Below, piece by piece: positions 44,775 to 53,345 of a stretch of 64,000 bases of DNA. The position numbers were made by a program, and so were the translations under genes. Position 1 is the stretch's first letter. Each line of letters opens with the position of its first letter. The stretch comes from Sporosarcina sp. Marseille-Q4063. Lineage in GTDB: Bacteria; Bacillota; Bacilli; Bacillales_A; Planococcaceae. The DNA lies in contig NZ_CP070502.1 in assembly GCF_018309085.1 (NCBI RefSeq), forward strand, positions 3,467,001-3,531,000. Reading direction: 5' to 3'. The notes under the pieces were generated by a model. The model worked only from the letters and a program-made list of their open reading frames with translations. It was not told the DNA's origin and ran no database searches.

Positions 44775-44960
44775 ATGGCGATGAAACAGATGGAATATTC
44801 TTTTGTCAATGATACAAATAGCATGGAATTGAAAAAAATGAAACATGATTTATTGATGTTCGTTACAAAAATGAAGTCTGAAGGTTATTTGACCACGATC
44901 GACTATCAAGATCTACCTGACGTATTCGAAAATGATCAAAATAGTTATTCTGCTGTTTAA
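44775..44960 (+). CDS. Small protein, 61 residues, function unknown
   Basis: ATG follows GGGAGG by about 7 nt. The product is mostly helical, begins MAMKQMEYSFVND and contains ELKKMKHDLLMFVTKMK. It ends acidic and polar (DLPDVFENDQNSYSAV). It has no transmembrane segment. It is the second of three small genes divergent from the RNPP-type regulator. I do not recognise a family. Confidence 0.6.
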   Translation: MAMKQMEYSFVNDTNSMELKKMKHDLLMFVTKMKSEGYLTTIDYQDLPDVFENDQNSYSAV

Positions 44961-45030
44961 TAACAAAATTCATATGTACCCAGTTTTTTATTAAATAAAC
45001 TATTAGTAAGAAAGGGGTGGTAATAAACGT

Positions 45031-45198
45031 ATGTATAAAAAGCTTGCCCTCTATTGGCACACGTTTAAGTACAATATTAATACCACCTCGTTTAAAGATT
45101 GTTTGGATTGTAAAATGAAAGCAAAAATTAAAAACAACATTGACTATCATAAAAGAAAAATACAAGAGCTTGAGTTATTAAAAGATGAAAGCACTTAA
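45031..45198 (+). CDS. Small protein with paired cysteines, 55 residues, function unknown
   Basis: ATG at 45031 follows AAAGGGGTGG with a rather long spacing. The product begins MYKKLALYWHTFKYN, has a CLDC motif (metal- or disulfide-capable) and ends in a charged helix, HKRKIQELELLKDE. A clear terminator follows. It is the last of the three small genes divergent from the quorum regulator. I do not recognise a family, although short helical proteins of this style are common in Bacillales accessory regions. Confidence 0.6.
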   Translation: MYKKLALYWHTFKYNINTTSFKDCLDCKMKAKIKNNIDYHKRKIQELELLKDEST

Positions 45199-45204
45199 TA
45201 TATG

Positions 45205-45245
45205 AAAATCCATTGGGAACTAATCTCAATGGATTTTGTTTTTTG
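45205..45245 (+). terminator. Terminator of the small-gene operon
   Basis: AAAATCCATTG pairs perfectly with CAATGGATTTT over an 11-nt loop, followed by GTTTTTT. Confidence 0.88.
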
Positions 45246-45393
45246 AAAAGTAATTTGAATTTACTAATATCTCTAGTGGATCCGTGATATTATTATAAGA
45301 ACAGGTAGGAAAGGATTTGAATCATCTTGAATGCTTGTATAAACAGTACGATGGATATGTAGATTCAGAGTGAGACTATGACCGATTTAACAT
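45246..45393. other. Non-coding interval, probable decayed DNA
   Basis: No complete gene, RNA or strong signal is visible. It precedes a CoA-transferase remnant and may be unrecognisable decay of the same gene. Confidence 0.4.
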
Positions 45394-45549
45394 TTAGAAG
45401 AAGTTATGCAGGATAAACAGCTGCAAGCGCGGAATATGTTCATAACACAAAATCATCCCACAGCGGGTCTAATCAAAATGATTGGAAGTCCTTTGAAACT
45501 TTCACGGATACCAGTTGAATACAAGTATCACCCAGCGAATCATGAATAA
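45394..45549 (+). pseudogene. C-terminal remnant of a CaiB/BaiF-type CoA-transferase
   Basis: An open stretch of 51 codons reads LEEVMQDKQLQARNMFITQN, then HPTAGLIKMIGSPLKLSR and a VEYKYHP tail. This is the recognisable C-terminus of family III CoA-transferases. No start or N-terminal domain precedes it. The acyl-CoA dehydrogenase gene follows 21 nt after its stop, so the two were probably an operon before decay. Confidence 0.75.
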
Positions 45550-45570
45550 AAACAAAGGGGAGATTACACA

Positions 45571-46761
45571 ATGAACTTTTCATTCACGGTAGAACAAGAA
45601 ATGTTGCGTAACACGGTAAGAAGTTTTGTTGATAAGGAAATCATGCCGCATATCGGTCAATGGGACCGCGCGGGGAAAACTGATCCGGCAATTTACGGGA
45701 AACTGGCGAATTTGGGGTTAATGGGTGTATGTATTCCTGAAGAATACGGTGGTAGCGGGATGGATTACAACTCATTGGCGATTGTTTGCGAAGAGTTGGA
45801 GAGAGGGGATACCGCTTTCCGGACGGCGGTTTCCGTTCATATCGGATTAAATAGCTTGACGCTCTTGCAATGGGGGAATGAAAAACAGAAACAAAAATAT
45901 TTAATACCTCAAGCAAAAGGCGAGAAAATGGGGGCTTTCGGTTTAACAGAACCTGCAGCTGGCTCTGATGTGGCAGCGCTTCAAACAACGGCTGTTAAGG
46001 ACGGCGATCATTATATTTTAAATGGCCAGAAAACATGGATTTCGCTCTGTGATGTTGCGGATCATTTTCTGGTGTTTGCTTATACGGGAGACCGGTCAGC
46101 AAAACATAAAGGCATATCGGCGTTCATTATAGAGCGGACTTGGGAAGGATTCTCTTCAGTCGCAACGAAAGGAAAGCTAGGAATTCGTGCGGGGAATACG
46201 GGAGAGTTGTTTTTTGAAGATGTAAAAGTCCCGAAGGAAAACTTGCTAGGTGAAGAAGGGGAAGGATTTAAAATAGCGATGGCTGCATTGGATAATGGCC
46301 GATTCACGGTAGCAGCAGGGGCTGTCGGGCAAATCATGGCTTGTATGGAAGCAAGCATTAGCTATTGTCATGAACGTAAGACTTTTGGGAAAGAAATCGG
46401 AAGGCATCAGCTTGTGCAGCAAATGATCGCGAAAATGGAAGCTGGTTTTCAGATGAGCCGTTTTCTTGTGTACCGTGCTGGTGTGTTGAAAAATGAAGGT
46501 AAACGCAATACGAGAGAGACGTCGCTCGCGAAGTGGCAGGCATGTGATTTTGCTAACCAAGCTGCAGATGATGCAGTACAGATTCACGGGGCGTACGGCT
46601 ATTCTGATGAGTATCCAGTCGAACGCTATTTACGTAACTCCAAAGCGCCTGTTATCTATGAAGGTACGCGGGAAATCCATACAGTCATGCAAGCGGAGTA
46701 CGTACTAGGATATCGGGAAGATAAGAAATTAAATAAAATGCTTCCGGCATGGGATAAATAA
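45571..46761 (+). CDS. Acyl-CoA dehydrogenase
   Basis: This 396-residue flavoprotein of the acyl-CoA dehydrogenase family introduces an alpha-beta double bond into acyl-CoA and passes electrons to ETF. Signature segments are FGLTEPAAGSDVAAL (flavin/substrate), TWISLCDVADHFLVFA and VIYEGTREIH, which holds the probable catalytic Glu. An AAAGGGGAG site precedes the ATG. The neighbouring CoA-transferase remnant, IclR regulator and thiolase suggest a small catabolic set for an aromatic, dicarboxylic or branched acid. The substrate chain cannot be deduced. Confidence 0.9.
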   Translation: MNFSFTVEQEMLRNTVRSFVDKEIMPHIGQWDRAGKTDPAIYGKLANLGLMGVCIPEEYGGSGMDYNSLAIVCEELERGDTAFRTAVSVHIGLNSLTLLQWGNEKQKQKYLIPQAKGEKMGAFGLTEPAAGSDVAALQTTAVKDGDHYILNGQKTWISLCDVADHFLVFAYTGDRSAKHKGISAFIIERTWEGFSSVATKGKLGIRAGNTGELFFEDVKVPKENLLGEEGEGFKIAMAALDNGRFTVAAGAVGQIMACMEASISYCHERKTFGKEIGRHQLVQQMIAKMEAGFQMSRFLVYRAGVLKNEGKRNTRETSLAKWQACDFANQAADDAVQIHGAYGYSDEYPVERYLRNSKAPVIYEGTREIHTVMQAEYVLGYREDKKLNKMLPAWDK

Positions 46762-46775
46762 AAAATAATAATAGT

Positions 46776-46810
46776 AAGACCAGTCATAAGGAAATTGACT
46801 GGTCTTTTCC
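46776..46810. terminator. Bidirectional terminator between dehydrogenase and IclR genes
   Basis: AAGACCAGTC pairs with GACTGGTCTT, followed by TTCC on the plus side and ATTACT-rich sequence on the other. Confidence 0.75.
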
Positions 46811-46814
46811 GTTC

Positions 46815-47621
46815 TTACAACTGTGAGATCTGATAGGACTTCGAAATGTCTTCACTAATTTGATTGGCAGTTGCTAAAAGAAGTGGGACATAAAATACTT
46901 CAATATTTTCTTCATTGAATCTACCGGCATGTGCTGAAATATTAATGGCTGCGATTACTTTTCCGTCTTGATTTTTAATAGGCGCTGCAATGGAATGCAG
47001 ACCATCCTCAAGTTGTTGTTTGGAACTTGCCCAACCTTTTTCTCGAATCTTGGCAAGCCGGTTTTTTAACTCATCTTTATCTATAATTGTTTTGGCAGTG
47101 AATGCTTTCAGTTCAACTGAACTAAGGTATTCGTCGAGTTCTGAAGTTGAAAGATTTGCGAGTAATACTAGACCCATTGAAGTAGCATAAGCCGGAAGAC
47201 GTGAGCCGATATCCAATGCAATAGTCATAATTCTTTTTGTCGGAATACGAGCTACATAAACGATGTCCGTGTGATCCAAAACAGATACTGAAGTGGATTC
47301 CTCCGTTTGTTCTACAAGTTTTCTCATATGGGGATGCGTAAACTTCCAAATATTTCTCGAAGAAATATATGAATAACCAAGCGAAAGTACACGAGCGGTT
47401 AACATATAACGCCCATTTATTGAATGGATGAAGCCTAATTCTTCAAGGGTTAAAAAAATGCGTCGTACAGCCGGTCGACTCAAATTCGTAATTTGTGCGG
47501 CTTCACTAACAGTAAGGTCGGGGTATTCCGGCGAGAAAGCTTGAATAACTGATAAGCCCCGTTCAAGAGATTGTATGAAATCAGATGATTTAATAGAGTT
47601 TTTAGAAACTTCACTTGACAT
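46815..47621 (-). CDS. IclR-family transcriptional regulator
   Basis: This is a 268-residue regulator. An N-terminal winged HTH (SLERGLSVIQAFSPEYPDLT, then ITNLSRPAVRRIFLTLEELG) precedes an IclR ligand-binding domain ending with AAPIKNQDGKVIAAINIS. ATG at 47621 is chosen because GGAGGT lies just before it. It resembles PcaR/PobR-type members that control aromatic or acyl-CoA degradation. It diverges from the thiolase gene across a palindrome (47680-47689). It is the likely local regulator of the dehydrogenase and thiolase. Confidence 0.9.
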   Translation of the reverse strand: MSSEVSKNSIKSSDFIQSLERGLSVIQAFSPEYPDLTVSEAAQITNLSRPAVRRIFLTLEELGFIHSINGRYMLTARVLSLGYSYISSRNIWKFTHPHMRKLVEQTEESTSVSVLDHTDIVYVARIPTKRIMTIALDIGSRLPAYATSMGLVLLANLSTSELDEYLSSVELKAFTAKTIIDKDELKNRLAKIREKGWASSKQQLEDGLHSIAAPIKNQDGKVIAAINISAHAGRFNEENIEVFYVPLLLATANQISEDISKSYQISQL

Positions 47622-47651
47622 TGAACTGACCTCCAATGATATAATCATAAT

Positions 47652-47689
47652 GTACGATATAATAAATGTATGTACGTTAATCGTACGAT
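47652..47689. promoter_or_regulatory. Probable IclR operator between regulator and thiolase genes
   Basis: GTACGAT (47652-47658) is repeated in inverse as ATCGTAC (47680-47686). The latter is inside a perfect 10-bp palindrome, ATCGTACGAT (47680-47689). It lies in the divergent promoter region, the expected place for an IclR site. Confidence 0.6.
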
Positions 47690-47744
47690 AAGCGAGTGAT
47701 TAATACAACAAATTATATATATTTCTAATGAATGGGGGATTTAA

Positions 47745-48950
47745 ATGGCTAGAGAAGTAGTGATAGTAGATGCAGTACGCACACCGATTGGAAGGTATAA
47801 GGGGCAATTTAAAAATGTTCGTCCTGATGATTTAGGAGCGATTGTCATAAAAGCATTACTTGATCGTAACCCTGAACTAAATCCGAAGTTAATTGACGAT
47901 GTTATTTTAGGGAATGCGAATGGCGCGGGGGAAGACAATCGAAATGTTGGTAGAATGTCGTTGTTATTAGCCGGTTTACCGCAAGAAGTGAGTGGAACGA
48001 CAGTGAATCGTTTATGCGGTTCAAGTTTGGATGCTGTCAGTATGGGGGCGCGATCGATTCTTTCGGGGGAGTGCGATGTCATTATTGCAGGCGGTACTGA
48101 AAGCATGACGCGGGCTCCATTTGTGATGGGGAAACCTGAACATGAATTTCCACGTGGAGATATGGGTTTACATGACACGACAATGGGGTGGAGATTTATT
48201 AATCCCAAATTGCATGAAATGTACGGAACAGAATCCATGCCGCAAACAGCTGAAAACGTTGCTGAGAAATTCAATATATCTAGGGAAGAGCAAGATGCTT
48301 TCGCATACAGAAGCCAACAGTTGACGCATAAGGCAATTGAAACCAATCGTTTTGAAGATGAAATCATTCCGGTTACCTTGAAAGATCGAAAAGGGAATGA
48401 AATTATCATAGATAAAGATGAACATCCAAGACCAACAACGACTGTTGAAAAGTTAGGGAGTTTACGTCCGTTATTTGAAAACGGAACAATTACTGCGGGT
48501 AATGCTTCCGGCATAAACGACGGGGCTTCGGGCGTCATATTAATGAGCGCGGACCTTGCTGAAAAATTAAATCTAAAACCGCTTGTTAAGTTTGTCGGTT
48601 CTGCGACTGCGGGAACAGAACCCTCACTAATGGGACTCGGTCCAATCTATTCAACAAATAAAGTGATGAATCGATATGGCCTGACATCCGAGGATTTTGA
48701 TTTGGTTGAAATCAACGAAGCATTCGCTTCTCAATCAATAGAGTGTGTGAGGCAACTAGAACTTGATATTGATAAGGTAAACGTCAACGGCGGCGCTATC
48801 GCTTTAGGCCATCCGCTAGGCGCAAGCGGTACACGTATCCTCACGACTCTTATTTATGAAATGAAAAAGAGGGATGCGAAGTTAGGATTAGCTTCGATGT
48901 GTATCGGGGTCGGGCAAGGGATATCTGTTGTTGTGGAGAATGTAAATTAA
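47745..48950 (+). CDS. Thiolase (acetyl-CoA acyltransferase)
   Basis: This is a 401-residue thiolase II-type enzyme. The nucleophilic Cys is in [15 protein letters not shown], the active His in [17 protein letters not shown], and the second Cys in [10 protein letters not shown] near the C-terminus. GGGGGATTTAA precedes the ATG. It resembles PcaF-like beta-ketoadipyl-CoA thiolases and general FadA enzymes, and the sequence alone does not decide. It diverges from the IclR regulator gene and follows the acyl-CoA dehydrogenase, giving the final thiolytic step of the same route. Confidence 0.92.
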   Translation: MAREVVIVDAVRTPIGRYKGQFKNVRPDDLGAIVIKALLDRNPELNPKLIDDVILGNANGAGEDNRNVGRMSLLLAGLPQEVSGTTVNRLCGSSLDAVSMGARSILSGECDVIIAGGTESMTRAPFVMGKPEHEFPRGDMGLHDTTMGWRFINPKLHEMYGTESMPQTAENVAEKFNISREEQDAFAYRSQQLTHKAIETNRFEDEIIPVTLKDRKGNEIIIDKDEHPRPTTTVEKLGSLRPLFENGTITAGNASGINDGASGVILMSADLAEKLNLKPLVKFVGSATAGTEPSLMGLGPIYSTNKVMNRYGLTSEDFDLVEINEAFASQSIECVRQLELDIDKVNVNGGAIALGHPLGASGTRILTTLIYEMKKRDAKLGLASMCIGVGQGISVVVENVN

Positions 48951-48958
48951 TACAAATG

Positions 48959-48989
48959 AAAAAACCGTTCTAACTAAGAACGGTTTTTT
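48959..48989. terminator. Bidirectional terminator
   Basis: AAAAAACCGTTCT pairs with AGAACGGTTTTTT. It serves the thiolase gene and the convergent DUF4956 gene. Confidence 0.88.
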
Positions 48990-48993
48990 GCGG

Positions 48994-49677
48994 TCAATCT
49001 CTCATTTCCAAATAGGACAGAGAAACTTTTAAATTTGCGTTTCTTTCACGAATAACATTCAGCAATTCTTGATCCTTCGTATTGACTTTACTGCGGATCG
49101 CGAATGTGTATAAAATCATAGTTCCTAGGTTTGTCGTTTCGACTTGACGAAGTTGATAGCTGTCTGTTTTTTCTTGTAAAATATCATCAAAAAGATTTTC
49201 ATCATTTAGGTTTTCAGGAACAGTTATTTTTAAAATTTGCGTATCTTTGCCTGCCCCGTAATCAACTTTAAAGAGTATGTAAAACACTAGGCTCGCAAAT
49301 AAAGTCAGAACAATGGCAAGTTCGAATTGGAATAGTCCAGCTGTCATACCGACACAGAGTCCGAAGAAAATATAAGCAATGTCTTTCGCATTTGTCACAG
49401 CACTTCTAAAACGAATCAAAGAAAATACTGCAAATAAACCGAATGCAACACCCGCATTTCCACTAACGACATTCATGACAACCGAAACAATAACACTCAT
49501 CATCACAATCGTATGAACGAATGCTTGAGAATATCGCTCACCTGTAAACGTGATTTGATACACCTTCGTAATTATTAAACTTAGCACTGCGGCAATGGCC
49601 ATAGCCCCAACGCTCATCCATATAGTAGGTTCGCCTTCTAATCCATTAAACTGAAACAAATTGTTTATGCTTTCCAT
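48994..49677 (-). CDS. DUF4956 membrane protein associated with a polyphosphate polymerase
   Basis: This is a 227-residue protein with about four N-terminal hydrophobic helices (VGAMAIAAVLSLIITKVYQI, IVMMSVIVSVVMNVVSG and others) and a cytoplasmic C-terminal domain. The NAKDIAYIFFGLCVGMTAGL segment is typical of DUF4956. ATG at 49677 follows GGAGGCGTTAAAG, so the gene overlaps the end of the polyphosphate polymerase gene by 32 nt. The two are translationally linked in one operon. The function of DUF4956 is unknown; a membrane partner for VTC-type polymerase is inferred. Confidence 0.87.
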   Translation of the reverse strand: MESINNLFQFNGLEGEPTIWMSVGAMAIAAVLSLIITKVYQITFTGERYSQAFVHTIVMMSVIVSVVMNVVSGNAGVAFGLFAVFSLIRFRSAVTNAKDIAYIFFGLCVGMTAGLFQFELAIVLTLFASLVFYILFKVDYGAGKDTQILKITVPENLNDENLFDDILQEKTDSYQLRQVETTNLGTMILYTFAIRSKVNTKDQELLNVIRERNANLKVSLSYLEMRD

Positions 49678-50440
49678 CTTTAACGCCTCCAATTGTTGTT
49701 GTTTCCATCCACTCATTTTGTGGAAGTTCTTCTCCGTATAATAATTCAGTGCTGGTGCAGAACTTTGAAGCACTTCGCTGCTCGCAATTTAACTCCTGTA
49801 AAAACCGCGTGAGCCATAATGGCACGCTATCATTCACTTTAACTTCAAGTACAACAAGATTATCATCGATAAAATTCACGCCGTGGGGACCATGTTCAAG
49901 TGCTAAATCTTCATTTCGACATTTGAGATCCAAGTCAAACGTAATTCGTAATTCTGGGTCGGTTGTTCCGTGAAATGCATGTCGATTGTAGCTGACAATC
50001 ATCTCTGGTTGTAAGTTGTAGAATCTACGAAAATGATCAATCTCTCTTAATACTTGCGTGTTAGATGTTTCAAAGTTAGATAAATTATCGTTAGAATCAT
50101 TCTCCAAATACCGATAGGCTTCATTTAACGGCAGAACAAGACGTCGTTTATTGACTACTTTATTATGCTTTTGTTTCACTTCGAAAAATGCTGTCCCGTT
50201 TCTATCCGTGTCATCATAGACGCGTAGTCTCAGTTTTTGTCGGTACTTTAATTTGTTTTTCGTTTCAAAATAAATTTCTTTCTCGGGATTTTCAAAGTAG
50301 AGGCTTGTTACGGTATATTTACCATCTATCCCGTACTTGTCATAACGCATATAAGGTGATACCTTTTCGACAAGCTGTTCATACTGCGATCGCGTTATTA
50401 AATACTTTTGTTCCCGGCGGCTAAAAATTTCAATAGCCAT
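49646..50440 (-). CDS. VTC-domain polyphosphate polymerase
   Basis: This is a 264-residue tunnel-fold (CYTH/TTM-like) VTC domain. It has the N-terminal basic motif SRREQKYLI, a central KYRQKLRLRVY, FFEVKQKHNKVVNKRR and a late acidic VVLEVKVND (Glu metal ligands). These give the ring of Lys/Arg and Glu that in yeast Vtc4 polymerises ATP-derived phosphate. The bacterial forms are usually paired with DUF4956 membrane proteins, as here. The start ATG is preceded by an AAAGGAG-like site. Polyphosphate or a related polymer is the likely product. Confidence 0.85.
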   Translation of the reverse strand: MAIEIFSRREQKYLITRSQYEQLVEKVSPYMRYDKYGIDGKYTVTSLYFENPEKEIYFETKNKLKYRQKLRLRVYDDTDRNGTAFFEVKQKHNKVVNKRRLVLPLNEAYRYLENDSNDNLSNFETSNTQVLREIDHFRRFYNLQPEMIVSYNRHAFHGTTDPELRITFDLDLKCRNEDLALEHGPHGVNFIDDNLVVLEVKVNDSVPLWLTRFLQELNCEQRSASKFCTSTELLYGEELPQNEWMETTTIGGVKDGKHKQFVSV

Positions 50441-50737
50441 TTGATCACTCCTTTATGTAATAACAAACATGCTTTATTGGATTACTCTTATCATAGTATT
50501 TTGGTATGTGATTTCGCTGTGAAGATTATTAGAATGTCATGAGAGTTGGATTTTAAGTGTATTCAGTAATGAAAATAGAATAAAACACAGTCCCTCAATC
50601 GCTTTCCGGTATTGTGTATATTTTCCCTATTCTGTAAAAAACAAACGATTTTAGTAAATAATAAATTTTCAATTATAAACTGATATTGTATAGTAAGTTA
50701 GATTGTTCATTTCTTTTTTTAAAAGGGGCTACTATTA

Positions 50738-51585
50738 ATGAAAAGTTTTTCACATATTGAAAGAAAGAACATATTGACGGGACTTGAAAACGAACATTAT
50801 GACGTTATTATTGTTGGTGGTGGAATAACAGGCACGGAATTGCACTCGATTGCACGACGAGGGGCTTGAAGACTTTATTGGTAGAGATGCAGGACTTTGC
50901 AGCGGGGACTTCAAGTAGGTCAACAAAACTTGTTCACGGAGGACTCCGCTATTTAAAACAATTTGAAGTGAAGATGGTTTCGGATGTCGGTAAAGAACGT
51001 GCGATTGTGTATAACAATGCACCCCATATTACACATCCCCAGTGGATGCTAGGACTTACAACAATTGCAGGCGGGAAATTAACGGGCTATCGAAAAATGG
51101 CGGAAACAGTGACTGATTTAATAAGTGCAGAATTGGGTGGGGAAGGCGGCCAATCAATCACAAAGAATATGAAGTTATCCGGCGGCGAGTTTTTTCATCC
51201 AAGTGATTATCCGACATTTATCGAAACAAAAGCTAGGAAACTTTCAACGTTGGGGATGTCAAGGGAAGATGGCGCCTCGATAGCGGCAATTTATGGTACG
51301 AATACAGATGCGATTATTGATTTGGAAAAGGAACTGTTAATTGAATTAGATTTGCCGCTGCCAATAAAATTGACATTGCATTATGCAATTCAATTCGAGA
51401 TGGCAATGACGCCAACGGACTTTTTCGCGAGAAGAACGGGTGCTATCTTTTTTGATATACCATGGGTGCAGACTTGGAAACAACCTGTGATTGATTATAT
51501 GGAACGTTTATTTAACTGGTCTTCAGAAAGAAAAGAACATATGACAGAAGAACTAGATCTGCGCATACAGGAAGCAACTAGCTAA
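50738..51585 (+). pseudogene. glpD: Glycerol-3-phosphate dehydrogenase gene with frameshift and internal deletion
   Basis: The gene starts normally (ATG 50738, AAAAGGGG site) with the FAD motif [12 protein letters not shown]. One base is then missing near 50834; the frame resumes as [38 protein letters not shown] and [15 protein letters not shown]. At about 51050 it jumps to [17 protein letters not shown]. About 250 residues of the normal GlpD middle part are absent. The C-terminal helical domain follows to a normal stop and terminator. It cannot make active enzyme. Confidence 0.9.
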
Positions 51586-51591
51586 CTCGCC

Positions 51592-51621
51592 AAAAAGAGC
51601 CTTGAAAGGGCTCTTTTTTTG
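51592..51621 (+). terminator. Terminator after the glpD remnant
   Basis: AAAAAGAGCC pairs with GGGCTCTTTTT, with a T run. Confidence 0.85.
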
Positions 51622-51833
51622 TTCTCTATTGAGTTGCGTCAAGACCGTTGCAAGTGGGTTTGTATTCGCATCTAAGCTTCAAATAATCAACAAAATAATA
51701 CTTGTTAATATTTAGAAAAAGAACTAGAATTATGAATATTATAATGGTATAATTATACTGAATTTAACCCACAATTTGGATAACTAAATTCGCTAGATTT
51801 ATGAAAACAGATACTGCGGAAAGGAGATCTTAT

Positions 51834-52091
51834 ATGGAAAGAAAGTCTCATATTATTTGTGGCGTGACTTCACATACCCCTAGAACGATTAATATGTTAA
51901 AAATGGGTGGTGAGAAAGCAATCTTTGTACTGGATTATAATCAGTCATGTCAAGTAAGAGAAGAAAACGGGATTGTTTATATCTCAAAAGAATGGGCTTC
52001 CCAATTGGTTATGAATAAACCAAACACGGTTTACCATCACTTTATCTATAAACGTCCAGGTCGACCATCAAAAGTGAAAGTCCGCCAATAA
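51834..52091 (+). CDS. Conserved small protein, 85 residues, function unknown
   Basis: ATG at 51834 follows AAAGGAGAT by 5-6 nt; an in-frame ATG at 51801 has no such site. The product begins MERKSHIICGVTSHTPRTIN, is basic, and ends KRPGRPSKVKV, an AT-hook-like Arg-Gly-Arg-Pro segment. No transmembrane segment or signal is present. I do not recognise a family. The RPGRPSK tail suggests DNA contact, which is speculation. Confidence 0.65.
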   Translation: MERKSHIICGVTSHTPRTINMLKMGGEKAIFVLDYNQSCQVREENGIVYISKEWASQLVMNKPNTVYHHFIYKRPGRPSKVKVRQ

Positions 52092-52163
52092 AGTTCAAAC
52101 TATCCCGAATTGAATGTTATACTTAGAGATAGGTTAACTACTAACTAGGGTGGAGTGATTAGT

Positions 52164-53306
52164 TTGAAGATATTTTTAAATGAAAAAGAAGATGAAATGT
52201 TGACGTTATTGGAGAAACTAGTAAATATCGATAGCGGTTCAACAGATAAGGAAGGCATAGACAAAGTAAGTAACATCTTACAAAAAGAGTATGAAAAACT
52301 AGGATTTTTAGTTGAAACGGATTATCAGGAAGTCCAAGGAAACCATCTCGTAATCCGACACAAAAACGCGAAAAATCCAGAAATAATGTCGGTTGCGCAT
52401 ATGGATACTGTTTTTGCAAAAGGGACCGCCTTAAAACGCCCATTTACCATACGAGAAGGTCACGCGTATGGTCCAGGTGTGATTGATATGCAAGCAAGTC
52501 ATGTAGTTCTCTTATATGCATTAAAATCACTTCAAAAAACAGAGAGAGCCGGCCTTGAAAATATATTAATCATATTAACGAGTGATGAAGAAATTGGTTC
52601 GCCGACTTCAAAAGATCTTATTGAAGAACATACGGCGGGTAAAAAGTATGCATTGATTATGGAACCTGCTCGACAAGATGGGTCACTCGTTACAGCTCGT
52701 CGCGGTGCAGGAGAGGTTATGCTTCAGGTTACGGGGAAAGCGGCGCACTCTGGCATTGAACCACAAGCCGGGCGCAGTGCCATTGAAGAACTAGCGCAAA
52801 AAATTATTAAACTACATAAGTTAACCGACCATGAAAACGGGATTAGCGTTAACGTTGGGGTTATAAAAGGTGGAAATACCGTTAACACAATTGCTCCATC
52901 CGCAGTTGCTTATGTAGATCTTCGTATTAGTAAAATGGAGCAGGCGGAATGGCTTGAAAATAAAATCAAAGAAATTTGTGCGGTTCCAGATGTTAAGGGC
53001 ACGACAATTAAGGTGACAGGTGGAATCGAAAGACCACCAATGGTGAAAAATGAGCAAACAATAGCATTACTAAATGTTATTAAATCAATCGGGGACGAAC
53101 TTGGAATTGAGATAAAAGATATGGCGACAGGCGGAGGCTCCGATGCTTCGTTCACATCTGCGATGGGTGTTGCCACGATTGATGGATTAGGTCCGATTGG
53201 CGGGAATGCGCATAGTGAGGATGAATACTTAGAAGTTGAAAGTCTAGTAGAGCGAACGAATTTGTTAGCGCATATTATCCACCGATTGACAATCGAAAAA
53301 GAGTAA
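52164..53306 (+). CDS. M20-family metallopeptidase (glutamate carboxypeptidase-like)
   Basis: This is a 380-residue zinc peptidase of the M20A group. The metal ligands are visible in order: His in SVAHMDTVF, bridging Asp in GPGVIDMQAS, the Glu pair in ILTSDEEIGS, and His in AHSEDEYLEVE. The dimerisation lid domain lies in the middle. TTG at 52164 has the AGGGTGGAG site 8 nt before it, better than the GTG at 52155. Members remove C-terminal glutamate or cleave small peptides. It is cytoplasmic, monocistronic, and followed by a strong terminator. Confidence 0.9.
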   Translation: MKIFLNEKEDEMLTLLEKLVNIDSGSTDKEGIDKVSNILQKEYEKLGFLVETDYQEVQGNHLVIRHKNAKNPEIMSVAHMDTVFAKGTALKRPFTIREGHAYGPGVIDMQASHVVLLYALKSLQKTERAGLENILIILTSDEEIGSPTSKDLIEEHTAGKKYALIMEPARQDGSLVTARRGAGEVMLQVTGKAAHSGIEPQAGRSAIEELAQKIIKLHKLTDHENGISVNVGVIKGGNTVNTIAPSAVAYVDLRISKMEQAEWLENKIKEICAVPDVKGTTIKVTGGIERPPMVKNEQTIALLNVIKSIGDELGIEIKDMATGGGSDASFTSAMGVATIDGLGPIGGNAHSEDEYLEVESLVERTNLLAHIIHRLTIEKE

Positions 53307-53308
53307 TG

Positions 53309-53343
53309 AAAAACCGCGGTCCAATTTGGACCGCGGTTTTTTA
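53309..53343. terminator. Bidirectional terminator
   Basis: AAAAACCGCGGTCC pairs perfectly with GGACCGCGGTTTTT. It ends the M20 peptidase gene and the convergent NlpC/P60 gene. Confidence 0.93.
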
Positions 53344-53345
53344 TG

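Noticed and set aside
47741..48538. Long minus-strand open frame opposite the thiolase gene
   Set aside because: It is a codon-bias shadow of the thiolase coding strand, with no ribosome site or family motif.
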